DNA of 64,000 nucleotides, taken from contig JAFEUB010000846.1 of the NCBI GenBank assembly GCA_024529925.1, positions 988,501-1,052,500 of the forward strand, written 5' to 3'. Below, one piece after another: positions 32,930 to 64,000 of this stretch. The DNA comes from Ophthalmolycus amberensis. Lineage: Eukaryota > Chordata > Actinopteri > Perciformes > Zoarcidae. Every line of letters starts with the position of its first letter. Position 1 is the first letter of the stretch. A program made the position numbers and the translations under genes. The notes beneath the pieces were generated by a model that was not told the origin of the DNA, ran no database searches, and saw only the letters and a program-made list of their open reading frames with translations.

Positions 32930-35900
32930 AACACACACACACACACACACACAGGCATTAAGAAAGTTGTTCAAATATTACGGTACAATCTTTGGCAGGG
33001 TTACAACACAAGAAGATGATACAAAGTGCCCTTTAAAAGTAGAGGGTAATACAGGGCTCATTTAAAAAGGCCTAAAAATCAAAATCAGAGGAGAGGGCAG
33101 AAAGGAACAAAGGTCTGTAAGTATGGATCCATCCGTCTTTAACCTTTTCAGTTACAAACAAATCGACAACCAAAGATCAATCTAAGGATCTTTAGAGTAG
33201 TTAAACCTAACAACAGAGAGCCGCTACCTGGCCTTTGTTGTTCTTGAGCTCTCCGTGGCAGTACAGGAAGCGGGACAGCTGGATCTCTTGTAGTCTCTGA
33301 CTCTCTTCGAGGTATGCAAGGCCCCGCCTGTAGAACTGACACTCCGCCTCGCCAGTCTTCTTGTTCACCTCCGCCACGATGCTCTGGACCAGCTCCAACT
33401 GAACAGAACAAAGCAGTCTCACACAAAATGAATGTATTTCATGTGGGATTTTGGTGATGAAGAAAGTGTGCCACCTCCTCAGAACTGACAACTTGGTTGG
33501 GTTATGAATAGGATACAACTCACACTATATATTTAAGCAAAACAATTAAAAACATGTAGAACGTTTACTGTGATAGGACGCTGTTTCATATGAAATGCAA
33601 AACTGCCTCCGAAACATAACTTTCATTTATTATTCCTCAAGTCTTTATTGGTATAATACATACCAGCCACAGGATCACTGGCTACTGAAGCTCATGTTTC
33701 ATAAAACTATTTTCTCTTGTTGCCATTTGGAGGCGCCAACGTGCAGAGTGTTTTAGATTTAAAAAGGAAACAAGTGTTTGGACTTTAAACACTTGCAGTC
33801 TGATGAATTTAAGAATTCTGGGAATAAACTTATAAAACGAAATGTCCAACATTTATTTGGTATTCATGGATATTTGAACAGTCATAAGCCTTAATAATTT
33901 GGAAATTGGCCAGACAAATGTTGATTTTCATGCAACTAAGAAAAAAATCTGACAACCTATAAGATTGTTAAAATAATGAAACGAGTATCAATAAACAAGT
34001 AGAGGTTTTACTGCGTATTGTAAACTGTGTATTTGAAACATTATATGAGCACATTTAAAAGGTAACTCGGGTCCATCTAAAGCGGCACACATCTTGTATA
34101 AACTGCCAATGTGGAGCTCATTCAGAGCCTTTTAGAATAACACGAACGTGTAAGACACCAACTCACAGCATCGGGCAGTGTGTCCTCATCCGGGTGCTCT
34201 GGAGGCGTGCACTTCTGTATCTCTTTCAACAGCAGGGGGTATTTGACCAAACGGCTTCGAGGGAGATCCAGGAAGTTCCACAGGTCCAGTTTCCTGCTGA
34301 ACGAGGACTCCTGACACAGACGCAGGAAGTGCTCCACTCTTTTATCATGCTTTTTCAGGTCAAGCAGGGCTTTAGCCCCCACCTGGTTACAGCAGTACGT
34401 AACATAGGCCTCCAGGCACGGGAACTGCAGCGAGAAGGACGGGAGGAGCAATGGGGCGAAAAATGTGAAGTCAGTTAAAAGCAGAGATGCAGGCAGACTG
34501 AACTCTATGACTCTGGTTGAGAGCGGAACATAATAGAGTCAATACAGGAACTATAGAGAGTGAATGTGGTTTGTGCTCTTTTCTCTTCTTCTCTCTCGAG
34601 CCTTGGTTTCCATGGAAATACTCACCCAGTTCATCAGAGTAGGCCCGACCTGTCCGATCGTCTTCTCTGATCCCTTCAGCTGCTCAAGACGACTCAGAAG
34701 ATCTGGTATGAAATAAAGATAGAACACTTAAACTGTTGAATTATTATTGATGTTTGCCTCATGAACACCAGCGTTACTACAGATCAGACAGAAGAACATC
34801 ACATTTAACTGATTCAACCTCCTTTATTTTGAAAAACAAAAAGCAACTCACTCACACATCTTCACAACATGTACTGTATATCACCACATGGCAAACGTAT
34901 GCACAATCTGTTGTTATAATTAATGTTCAGTGTAGAAGTGGTCCACTTTTTATCAAAGAAAACCCATCATATATGTAGAGCAAAACCTGTGACACGACGG
35001 TATTACATTTGGATTTATTGAACTCATTAGTTTGGACAGAACGGTGTGAAACGTTGAAAGTCATCCAATGATAATACATGCATTTGTTTTTCACTCCGCC
35101 CTACTTGCCTGACACATGATTACGACATGAGAAGGTTGATAATGCGAGTGTGCGAAGCAGAGAGGCCGTTTACCTTTATGGAGAGGAATGAGCGAGTCCA
35201 GTGTACCAAAGATCTGTCCGAGCTCACTCTCTGTCATGATGTCCAACGTCAGCATGGGCTCATAGTACACCTGGTAGCACACAGAGACCAGGAGGCAAAG
35301 GTGAGGAAAGAATAACAGCAGTACCAAAAGAGGCACATGAAAGTGTGAGAAACCTAAATCAGCAGAATGTGTACCTTCTTGACCAGACTGAGGTCTTCAA
35401 TGAGTTGTTTCTCACCCTGAGTCAGCTCATAGATCACCTGCGGAACGAACACCAACACGTGGATGCAAGCACAGGCGACGCACACATGCAAATGCACGCT
35501 TGCATACGATGTGGAAAACACAGAAGGACAGCATGCACTCTCACAGCTGATTGTTCAATAAAGGAAGTTGAGGCTGGAGTACCAGCTCACATCCTCTTTC
35601 ATCATGCCCGTGTAGCGTAGAGCGGCTTCTCAGATATAATGAGAAGGCACTAGTCACCCCGCCCACACTGCAACCACAGACCCACAGCTTGACCCACAAA
35701 CCCCCTAAAAACTATTGCATTACATTACAAAAATCTGAAAGTGAAGTTTCTGCAGCTGAACTACACTTCAGCAGGCGGCCCCTCGCACCTCTTGTCGCTT
35801 GATCTCCTTCGCAGTGAGGTCGTGACTCTCCACAGTGTCACTCCAGCACTGGCTGTTGCGCCGGCGTGGATACGACGAGGCCTTTGCGCGAGACCGCAGG

Positions 35901-37497
35901 GGAGCCGGGAGCAAAGGTCGAGCCTCCGTGCGAAAACTAATAGACCGCTGTGTGAAGAGCAGAGTAGTTGAAAGTCACTGGCTATTCATATTCATTTTGT
36001 AAAAACAACAGGTATACGAGTGTGTTTGTGTGCATCGTTACCGAAATAGACTGTCCAATGCGTTTCAGAGCAGGGGTCTTCACCGGGGTTATGACACCTG
36101 TTACGCTATTGGACTTTACCACAGGTTTGACCCTTTTGTTACTGGGCTCCTGAAATGAAATGACAAACTTTGAACAAAATGGTTCCCAAGCTTATCAGGG
36201 TGGGTCATTCATCAAACTATAACGGGCTGTACATTGAAAGATTTAAAACAACTGAACACACATCTGGCACCTGCAAAAAGAGGAACAACTCACCTCAGAG
36301 TCCCTCATGTGGTCGGACATCATCTCACCCTCATCATCTTCTTCTTCATCCTGATAAAACATTACAGGTCACACAACAGAACAAGCATTTGGTGAGAAAG
36401 ACACAAGAGTGTACAGGAAAGAGCGATGTCGAGAGATGTTGCATGGTGCAGAGCTCTCATTTCCTGTGTGACTCCTTCAAAGAGGAAGGAGGTTTAAACT
36501 TTGCTGCTGTAGTCAAAATACAAGATGTCTGCCCGTTTTTTGCCACACTAACCACATCAGCTGTATATTCAGCACAGAATCAGAGTGAGCTGGAATAAAA
36601 ATGTATCCGTTTATATGTTCATGATACACATGATAAAGATGAATGCAAAGCAGGTAAGCTTGAAAAGTAGAACATTTAATTAAATGTGACAAGATGTCAT
36701 ATAAACATTTAGAGATTTGTGCATTCAGGGAGCTTCTGTGGCTGCACAGCTGAACACAACGTTCACATCTCTTGTTAACGCTGCACTCAGCATTGTGGTC
36801 ACAAAGGTAAGGTTGACTAACTTCCGCTAGTTAGAGAGAAAACAGAGACGTGAAGAGGCAGTGGAACAAGATGGTGCATGTCAGATATCACTCACCTCTA
36901 TGATTCTCACCACAGGTTCAGGGTCTTGTTTTCTCTTCTTCTAAAAAAGAAATGTAAATGAGATTGAGTTTCTTTTTTTTTTCTTCTTTTTAACAAGAGC
37001 CCTCCACACAATAAAATAAATAAGGTAAATGAAGCGACTTACCCCGGCATGGTCGCAGGGGATGGAGTATGTCTCTCCGAACACTGCAGGGCTAAAAAGA
37101 AAAAAGAAAAAAAAAGCAGCCATGAACACAGTTATGTTATATTACTAGTTATAAATCACAAACATCCAAAGCAGCTGGATGGATTCTAGTAGCATGTTCC
37201 TACTGGTCTAATTCAGCAGATTTGTTCTAAAGTTATACAAAAGTACATTATTGATAGAAAGGTTAAGACTTCGAGTACTAAACGGTAATATCAAATTGTT
37301 AAGCTTTGCTACCATGACACCAGATATATACCAACTTAAAGTACCACTCACATGACCCTGTAGGATGTATGTTAATCCCTGCCCGTCTGATCACAGTATG
37401 AATATAGTTTGTGGCACAACAAGGTAGAAACATAATGGTGAATTTAAAAGGTATCATACCAGGAAGTCCTTGTTTTACCAGTCTCTTCTACTTCCAT
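32043..37497 (-). CDS. arhgef3: Rho guanine nucleotide exchange factor 3 (XPLN-like)
   Basis: ARHGEF3 activates RhoA and RhoB through a DH-PH module. Coding exons lie near 37456-37497, 37043-37090, 36898-36942, 36294-36350, 36041-36147, 35777-35945, 35373-35440, 35176-35272, 34624-34703, 34167-34428, 33229-33404, 32675-32870 and 32043-32290. The N-terminus has an acidic run (DEEEDDEGEMM) and the family motif EPSNKRVKP. The DH domain contains IYELTQGEKQLIEDLSLVKK, MTESELGQIFGTLDSLIPLH, KLDLWNFLDLPRSRLVKYPL and LVQSIVAEVNKKTGEAECQF. The PH domain spans RLHVFLFELALVLTRPGED and YSLQANDSFSKQQWITCLRQ. Details such as GTLDSLIPLH and CHGELKNN favour ARHGEF3 over NET1. The chosen ATG at 37497 gives an open frame through two small exons, but the donor and acceptor there are only fair, so the true start may lie further upstream. 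The stop follows DHTCC. Confidence 0.88.
32890..32953. repeat. Compound (GA)n-(CA)n microsatellite
   Basis: A GA run is followed directly by a CA run on the plus strand, in the arhgef3 intron beside the first PH-domain exon. Confidence 0.95.
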
Positions 37498-37906
37498 CTT
37501 CCTTTCGTCTTCAATGCATCGTCACAGAAACATTACAGGTTCTCAAACTGAGACGGGTATAAATAATCCACATTTACACCGCTCTCTAACATACAGAGTT
37601 GTTTGCAGGGAGCTCGTCAGAGTTCAGTGCACTCCTTCCTCACTTTCTTCCTCATCTCATACCCGACCACATCCTTTAGGGTTGCACATATTCATGTATC
37701 CGCTCCTCAGGTTTCAAAAATGAACTTGTTCAAACGGATCGAATTTTAACACCACTTTGCAACCCAAAGGACCCTACTGGAATAACTGATATGCTCTAAA
37801 TAAAATATAAATATATTAACGGTGAACTATTCATGAAATTGTCTTTTGAATCAGCATAATCAACTATAGATACATTTGCAAAATAATTTGACAGATCATT
37901 TCTTAC

Positions 37907-37994
37907 AATCTGATGAGGCCTTTTCACTGGAGGTTCACGAGTCGGCGTTTCAGATTCAGGCTGTGCTTCCCGGATACGTTTGATAATGAAACTT
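37907..37994 (-). other. Unassigned exon-like segment upstream of arhgef3
   Basis: A pyrimidine-rich acceptor (CTTCTTGCTCTTTCATAAG|) and a consensus donor (ATT|GTAAGA) bound 88 bp. One frame reads SFIIKRIREAQPESETPT and then REPPVKRPHQI without a stop. It ends in phase 0, which fits joining to the arhgef3 exon starting KKRKQDPEPVV. It has no ATG, so an exon further upstream would be needed. It could be an alternative arhgef3 N-terminal exon or chance. Confidence 0.35.
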
Positions 37995-38103
37995 CTTATG
38001 AAAGAGCAAGAAGCGTGTCACACAGGAAAAACACCACGACACATTAATGCATGTTGACCAAAACAGTAAAATAACCACACAAATCCAGCTGTGTTTTTAC
38101 ATG

Positions 38104-38109
38104 TTTATT
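38104..38109 (-). terminator. uba1: Possible distal uba1 polyadenylation signal
   Basis: AATAAA on the minus strand, about 1.05 kb past the uba1 stop. A nearer AATAAA is at 38597-38602; either could be used. Confidence 0.4.
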
Positions 38110-38261
38110 CACTATCACACTAAGTGCTCCCATTTCAAGATTCATCTCTTGGCCTTGCTCTTACACTTTTACATCATTTGGAGTTAACAAAGTAGAAAGA
38201 AGACCGTTTATGATCTACAAGGTGTGTGTGCCAAAACTTTGTCAGCCTTCCCCCCCCACCA

Positions 38262-38286
38262 AAAAAATAATAATAATAATAATAAA
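38262..38286. repeat. (AAT)n microsatellite
   Basis: Tandem AAT units after an A-rich stretch, in the region downstream of uba1. Confidence 0.9.
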
Positions 38287-38596
38287 CAAAATACATGAAA
38301 TATAAAGAGAATAATGAGAAAACTGATGTCATGTGCAAGAGCCCCTCCAAAGCCAGAGTGCTAGATGAGGTGGGTGTAGGGGCACCTCAAACCGACAAGG
38401 GGTTCCTATTCTGCCGACGTGAGATACTCGGGCTATTTTCCAGTCAGGAGAGGCTGTTGACTCAGGTTTGGCTGGGTCTTCAGGTGCTTGTACAGTTTCA
38501 AATTTAGGGTCTCGGGTGTAATTAGGGGCAGTGGCCTGGGGTCAAAATGGAATCTCAATACATGTCACTATTTTTGGGATTCATAGCTGAACATCT

Positions 38597-38602
38597 TTTA
38601 TT
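38597..38602 (-). terminator. uba1: Proximal uba1 polyadenylation signal
   Basis: AATAAA on the minus strand about 555 bp past the uba1 stop codon; the 3' UTR would then be about 38580-39156. Confidence 0.5.
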
Positions 38603-39156
38603 AATTTAAGGGAGGTGCATCTTTGAAAAACAAAACAGTAATGTGGGACCAGGTCTACTAGACAGGTATGGAGAGGGAAGAGCGCAAATAGAGTGGCGGG
38701 GAGATAGTCGGCTGGATTAAAAGATCCCTCTTTTAGAGCTGAAGGCTAGTATAGAGTTTGAGGATGTTTCAGAGGGACACTAGCTGGGTTTAGGAGTACC
38801 AAGAGAACACTAAGGCTTAGCATTAAGCTGAGCAGAGCTTCTGCGGAACATCAAGAGGTCCTGTATACATGCGCCCGTCCTCCAATGACACCCCTGTTCC
38901 CACAGCCAAGCAACAACTGGTTCCCTAACACGCATACAAGTATCCTTAAATCCGTTTCCTGGGGCTATGTACACTCAGGCACAGGCTTAATCAAACCACA
39001 GGCCTAAAAAAACAAAACTGATTGATCCAACAGAGCCGACCTGGATAAACCCACCCACCCCGATCCCCACCTCAACTCCTCACTTAGAATGCCCACCCCC
39101 CCCCCAGTCTCCCTCCTGCAAGTCCCACCCTCCTGTGGGCGGGTTCAGCGTGGAGC

Positions 39157-50296
<11,140 letters not shown>

Positions 50297-52150
50297 CTGT
50301 GCATCAACACACCCCGTTACGACTGGCCCATCAGGCACAACAAGCTGCCCCATGTCTTCACTAAACTTTCACCCTTTACAAGTTTATACTAATTCATGGA
50401 TAACGGATAATATGGCTACCCCGATGACAATGATTAAATAATGTAAGCAGACAAGGGCAACCAGTGTCCATATCATAGACGTTTTCAAAAGAAAATAATT
50501 TCAAATTAATTTGCAAATAAGTGAAAAACATTTGACTTAATGCCACATATCCATTATTAAGAGTATCCTAGCTAAACGCTACGTTTCCATTATTAAGAGT
50601 ATCCTAGCCTAGCTAAATGCTACCCAATCCCCTTAATGTTGGAGGATTTCTAGTCCAGGGAGCAGCTGGGCTGGCTGCAGGCCAAACACAAATCTGCTAG
50701 AAAACGAAGAGCCTGGGAAGAGCGATGAATAGCAGCATTATCACGTGTCATGCTCAGAGACAGGCTTGGCTGTTCAGTGCCAGTGTTCATTGTACCGGTA
50801 TTTAAGGGCCGCAAACATCGTTTCAAACAAAAACAGCTGAATCATTGAAACTTCACTGCGGTAAAGTGAACAACATGGTGGCCTGCAGGTGTGGACACAA
50901 GGACCGTAGAAAGCCGTTGGATCCTCGGTTGGCAGATATAACTGGACGTTAGCAAATATGGTAATTTATAAAAAATAAGATCATGGTAAAGTAACATTGT
51001 GATTAATGAAATAATCCGGTCAAATCCAGTCACTTCGGGAAGTGAAACAGGCCGCAGTGTCTCGTACACATTCAGACTGCACGGAGAACACGATCACCTA
51101 CAATTTCCGCATCCAATGCAGCTGAACTTGCGTCCCAAACTTTACAGTTTATAAACCTTCCTACAACTGATAGACGAAGTTGGAATAAGTCGTACACAAT
51201 AACGTTGCAACCGGCTAGAATTATGTAAAGTCACATTTTACTGAAACGGGAACTGTTCGCCGTTTGTCAAAAACGAAAATGAAGGTACCGACAATGATAC
51301 AGCAACGCGTTGACGTTGGTGCGGTTGCTCTAGTCATTTACACAAAATAAAAAAAGATTACATAACAGTTTCGAACCATTTCCATCTTTTAAAGGTTATG
51401 ATAAGGTTGCGTCAAATATTAGTGAACGAGACCAAGCGGAAACTGATCAAGTACGTTAGGTTGCGTGCCACTAATCGGTTAATGTTAAGTGATTGGCTAA
51501 GTGGAAAGAGTCGGGACATTAATAACTTAAGCAGCAAAAAAACACCACCCTGCTAGTCTGCCCATTAACGTTACCAGCTCGGCCTAGGCCTGCATCTCCC
51601 CCAGTGCGGAACACAACTTTACAAGCTAGCAAGCCTAACGTTAGCTGTGTTCAACCTGCTCGCAAAAGACAGCAGCGGGGTTATTTTGACAGCTAGCTAG
51701 CAAAGCTCCTTTTTAAAATAGTTTAATGTATCAATGCCTAAACAAAATACACCATCAAACTTCATCACTCAATGTAAAAAAAAAAAAAAATTGCGAATGA
51801 AAGACTAACGTTAGCCATTACACTCGTGCTCCACTGATTTCTCTTTTCTTACCAATAATCCTTCTCGGTTCCTACCCGATGCGAACCCGCTCCTCTCCCG
51901 CAGTATCTAGATGTCAGTAGTATCGATGAATGTAAAGTCGACGATTGGTACAAAGAAAAGAAACGCGATGCGGTATTAGGCTGGTCTGCGCTATAATGTC
52001 GAGTCACTATGTCGTTGTGCTGAGAGTCTCTTCTATGTAATTGCGTTGCTGGCTTTGCGACTGCAGACGGGAACAAAACCAAAATGGCAGATAGGGAGAA
52101 AGGGGCGGAGAAGCTGTGACGCATGGGCTGAAATATTCAGCAGGAAAGGG
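50297..52150 (-). promoter_or_regulatory. uba1: uba1 first intron, 5' UTR and promoter region
   Basis: No coding exon is seen upstream of the uba1 ATG. A CpG-richer block at about 51840-52150 is the likely first exon and promoter. TAACGTTA palindromes occur near 51564, 51637 and 51806, and an A-tract near 51776. Confidence 0.4.
50551..50624. repeat. 36-bp tandem duplication
   Basis: Two adjacent copies starting CCATTATTAAGAGTATCCTA; the second has a small insertion (CCTAG). It lies upstream of the uba1 start codon, in the first intron. Confidence 0.85.
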
Positions 52151-52657
52151 GTGATGCGAGCACGCTGCTCGGCCAGAAGCTCCTCTCATTGGCTGCTAAA
52201 CATAAGCCAACGCGCTTTATACCCGCCCTCGCAACCAGAAGATGCATGCCATGTATATTACTGTACAATGAACTGCATGACCACAAGAATTACCGTGTAA
52301 CAAACATCGTGCTGTTCTTTTTGTTATAATTATTCTAAAAAACGCAAAAGCATGTCTGACGCAAGTGCACGAGCGCAGAGATCCAAACACATTTTCAACG
52401 TAAAGATCCATCTTATCGGTGCTGAATGAAATCTCGTTGTAGAACCAGACTGTAACACAAAACTTACATACGTGACACAATGCATCACCCCTAGACTAAC
52501 ATCTTAGGGTGTACACAAGTTGGACGTATTCTCACTGCAATGCCAATTCCTGTATTGTGTTTTCAAGATATTTTACTTTCCCTGGGTCCAGCAAAAACAC
52601 ATCATAAGTCTGATGGTGCCCCAATGATAACAGACAGGTACAACACTAGGCTACTTG

Positions 52658-53505
52658 CTAGTTAGAGTGATGCTGAGCGTCTAGGCCCTCAGTTACACTG
52701 AGGTTAGGGGTGAGCATTCCTTGCAAAGGAGGAGTATTGGGGGAGGGGGTGCCTGGCAAATGACAAAGGCCCAGGGAAAGAGTGGGCCGCATATTCTCGG
52801 GTACACATGTAGAGGGGATCCCCATTCTCATCGCTTTGCTGCGAAATGAAAAAAAACAAACACCAATTACCATTATTCTATCGGAGCCGACACGTATTGA
52901 TATTATTAATGACACGTTAACAGACTTCTCAACTTGGCAAGCCAATAGGAGATACTAGCCAATATGACGTTACTGTGGTAACGTTATCATCGATAGTCGT
53001 CCCATTGAAACATTGACCAAAACATCTATCGGGATGAAATGCGGTCAGTAGGTTCAAGCAAACGTTGCGTGATGCAAGTTAGCGAGTGTCTTCCTTTGAC
53101 CATCGCGTCCATCCAAGTTAATGTTTGTAGCCAACTAGCTTCCCAGCCACCGTTACCGTTAACGGTATTCATCACAGAGCATTACTTAAAACAGCACTCT
53201 CGTACACGTGAAATGTGCAAATTCCAATTTAGAGTTAACGGTTACGTGCCAGTGGCTTCTTAGCTTCGGTTAGCCGAAAAGGTTCAGCTAGCCGACAGCA
53301 ACTAACGTTAATGACTACCAATAACGCAGATCAAACGACTGCGTAGTTGTTAGCTTGTGTGCAGTTAGCTTTCGAGCTATCTAGCCACCCAACGACTTTT
53401 TCCTAGTTGTGCCGCTATGTTAGCTAACTAGCTAATGTTAGCCAACTAGCTGAGGCTAACACTACCAAGACGAGAGCTTATACAAGTGTGCATAACTTAC
53501 CACAT
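52658..53505 (-). CDS. Putative two-exon 61-residue protein, unknown
   Basis: Exon 1 ends with ATGTG at 53505-53501, followed by a strong donor (GTAAGT). Exon 2 (52838-52658) follows a strong acceptor (TTTTTTTTCATTTCGCAG). Joined, they give an open frame of 61 codons: MCKAMRMGIPSTCVPENMRP, then a Pro/Ser/Thr-rich middle (GTPSPNTPPLQGMLTP) and the end LDAQHHSN. Two more in-frame Met codons lie within the first seven residues. The middle has several Ser/Thr-Pro sites. I do not recognise the family and see no signal peptide or membrane segment. It sits between the uba1 promoter and the camkv 3' end on the same strand. It could instead be part of a non-coding RNA or an alternative 5' exon set of uba1. 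Confidence 0.35.
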
Positions 53506-54043
53506 CCGATATTACTCGGCCTGATCTGTAGTATTAAAATCGGCTTGTATTTAAGCAAGAAACCTAAAAAAACAATGTGACAATTCAACACTGCTGCTGA
53601 TTGCAAACTGAAAAGTGTGTCAGGGTGGCGGGCTCTGTGTGAGTTTTTCCGCTGGACGGTTGCCTGACCGGCTGTTCCAGAACCGTTTCCCCTGACTCTA
53701 TTTCAGTTGACTAAAAGCAGCAACATGTGCACGTTACAGTCACAACCACCGTCCCCGTCCAGAGGGTTCACCGAAAAGGGATTATAATTGATTTAGTGCA
53801 AGTATTTGTTAGTATTCTTCTTGAATGTTTCACCACAACACAGAAAATGTAAAGTGTATTGAATTATACACTACTAAATTGTGTGATCGCATGTTAACTG
53901 TGAAACCAATCTTTTTTTCACCCCCGTGCTTCTGCGAGTATAGACTAATCCGAAATTCACGCAGAGCCAGATGGGACTTGTAGTCGTGGCTTGATAATGT
54001 AATGCCTCTGTGTGAAATCATTAGATAACGGTTCTTTCAGCGC
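53506..54043 (-). other. Spacer and likely promoter of the small ORF
   Basis: A GC-richer block near 53580-53720 would be the promoter if the small spliced ORF is real. No coding sequence is recognised. Confidence 0.3.
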
Positions 54044-54063
54044 TTTTTTTTTTTTTTTTTTTT
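54044..54063. repeat. 20-base oligo-T tract
   Basis: Twenty T residues on the plus strand (A on the gene strand), immediately past the camkv polyadenylation signal. Confidence 0.95.
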
Positions 54064-54068
54064 AAACT

Positions 54069-54074
54069 TTTATT
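54069..54074 (-). terminator. camkv: camkv polyadenylation signal
   Basis: AATAAA on the minus strand, about 1.1 kb past the stop codon; the 3' UTR is about 54065-55166 and holds no other gene. Confidence 0.6.
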
Positions 54075-55166
54075 GAAAGACTTGCAGAGCACAGAGCACA
54101 GTTTACATAGGGACAGAACAGTGGAAGTCTAGACTTGTTCAGGAGAAAAGCACATAACTTGGTATTACATAGATCCAAAAGCAGAATGAACGTCGAGAAT
54201 ATTTCTTCACATGATAAAAAGGAGCAAAGATAGACAGTACCAGTCCAATTGACAATAGGCCTACCAAATGAATGTGTCGACACAACTGGAAAAAAATGAA
54301 AACAAACCTTTTGGGCAAAACTTTTGGAGAACTTTGAAATTTTCATGTGTGTGTGTTTGTGTTATTGCAAAGCCTTTACAGAATATCTTGTGTCTTAAAA
54401 TCTTCGTCAACTCTTCAACAGGTGTGGAGCAACTCACAAGACTTTAAGCGACAGTTCAAATTTAAATACAGTATACAGTTAAACAAATCCCTATCTCCAG
54501 CAGACAATGGGAGGGCTTAATGAGTGCAGTTTCACTAATGTCTGTACAACTCTGTGACTGCAAGCTTACGATTTAGCAGCCTCGCTATAGAATGAATAGC
54601 TACATAAAAAAAGGAAGAGTAAAATAACGAAATGGGATGAGCCGATTTGAAAAAAGTAAATCTCAATTTGGATATTAGGAAGCTTACAACACGGGAGAGC
54701 AAGAGTTAGGAACCCCCTTCTTTGTAGGTATTTACAGTTTGTAGGGAATAATGCAAATCACTTCCTTGCTGTAACTCTCACAATCAGTTGATCATTTTAC
54801 AAAGCTATTCCTACTTGTGTAGTTCCATCATTTGTTACCTGCGCTGAGTGCTTGGATTCCAGCATGAGGAGGTTGTGTGGTAAGCATTCATGCGCACAAT
54901 CTGAATTTGAGACTCAAACTCTCTTTCTCTTTGCAGCTGTCCTACAGAGAGATACAGTGCCCTATGATACTCCCCCTAGACTCCAGTCATGAGAGTATTT
55001 GAATGCCTTAGGGAGTTTTCTCGCTATGTATTCTCAATATGAACACACAGCCAAACCAAACAACATTGCATGATTACTTTTCTTCTGGGGAGTAAGTGGA
55101 CGATACCTCTGGGAGAATATTTTTAAAACCTCAATGGTGTCGTGTATTGCTTCATGGACACCTGCT

Positions 55167-63325
<8,159 letters not shown>

Positions 63326-63338
63326 CTACGCAAGAAAA

Positions 63339-63371
63339 AAAAAAAATAGAAAGACAGACAGACAGACAGAG
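63339..63371. repeat. Poly-A plus (GACA)n tract
   Basis: A run of A residues followed by GACA units, beside the splice acceptor of the first camkv exon seen. Confidence 0.9.
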
Positions 63372-63947
63372 AAAGGCAGAGAAGGTAAATATAATGTTAC
63401 GGCACAAAATAAGTGTAGATGTGTTTGATCACATCTAAAAACAATAAGGCCCAAGAGAGACACAGCATATGGAGACAAAGTACACTGGATATTTGAGTGA
63501 AATACAGTGAAAGACCTTAATTGGGTGAGTAGTCATTGAGTAGGTTAAATAGTCATGAATAACAAATCTGAAATGGGTCCGTCGCTGCCATGAGCCGGGC
63601 ATCATTTGGTTTTGAGCCTTTGGGGCATGTGCTTCAGCCAAATGGATTGTGAGAAGCTGTGTGATGCAAAATTAAACTAGATACTTCATATTAAATGTTA
63701 CATGCACCAATAGACACCATCAGAGCAATTCAATGGTTCTCTTTCTTTATAATGTTGACTATTAATGAACAGTCATAATCTTTCAAATATGTAAAAATGC
63801 ACACTTTCTTTCTTACCTTAAGTCATTCCAACACATTCATGTGGATAGAGCTGACATTCTAATCTTAACCGCAGCCTTATCACCTTCATGTTTTCATCAA
63901 ATTAAGAGCATATGTACAGCAAATGTGTGCACTTAATACTGAGTTAA

Positions 63948-63949
<2 letters not shown>

Positions 63950-63978
<29 letters not shown>

Positions 63979-63979
63979 T
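63950..63979. repeat. (TG)n microsatellite
   Basis: About 14 TG units, slightly imperfect at the left, near the window edge. Confidence 0.95.
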
Positions 63980-64000
63980 AAATAAAAGATGAACAGAAAT

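Larger units (their letters stand above)
63326..64000 (-). other. camkv: camkv intron running off the window
   Basis: I see no exon in this stretch; the camkv start exon is expected beyond the right edge. It holds an A-tract with GACA repeats (about 63339-63371) and a TG repeat. Confidence 0.5.

Noticed and set aside
38295..38507. Plus-strand 70-residue open frame downstream of uba1
   Set aside because: No family resemblance; it is the complement of the exon-like minus-strand stretch discussed under findings.

Overview
The window is a gene-dense stretch of a ray-finned fish nuclear genome, most likely a percomorph teleost. The protein exons match vertebrate families throughout, introns are short (mostly 80 to 1500 bp) with GT-AG borders, and repeats are of fish type (hAT-like MITEs, an L2-like LINE fragment, another LINE tail, CA/GA microsatellites). 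The palindrome TAACGTTA recurs near promoters. No prokaryotic operon, CRISPR array or viral genome is seen.

All eight recognised genes lie on the minus strand, head to tail. From left to right (3' to 5' for transcription): tkt, transketolase (434-7911); lrrc23, a radial-spoke leucine-rich repeat protein (8865-11691); an rbm10-like splicing regulator (12869-20490); a rhoA-type GTPase (24368-25291); a USP21/USP2-family deubiquitinase (26845-30900); arhgef3, a Rho guanine nucleotide exchange factor (32043 to about 37497); uba1, the ubiquitin-activating E1 (39157-50296); a putative two-exon 61-residue ORF (52658-53505); and camkv, a CaM-kinase-like pseudokinase (55167-63325), whose first coding exon lies outside the window.

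The locus mixes neighbours found in different places in humans. RBM10 and UBA1 are adjacent on human Xp11. RHOA, CAMKV, TKT and ARHGEF3 are on human 3p. Functionally the window pairs a Rho GTPase with a RhoA-directed GEF, and a ubiquitin E1 with a deubiquitinase, but nothing in the sequence shows that these pairs are co-regulated.

Points most worth a second look: a one-base insertion that puts an early stop in the rhoA copy; an rbm10-like gene that ends where the G-patch domain should begin; the small spliced ORF between uba1 and camkv; a duplicated segment in two uba1 introns, one copy flanked by 16-bp inverted repeats; unassigned exon-like sequence between uba1 and arhgef3; and a THAP-like ORF between rbm10 and rhoA. 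I see no convincing novel biological system; most of the window is ordinary conserved vertebrate gene content. Exon borders were read by eye and may be off by a few bases.
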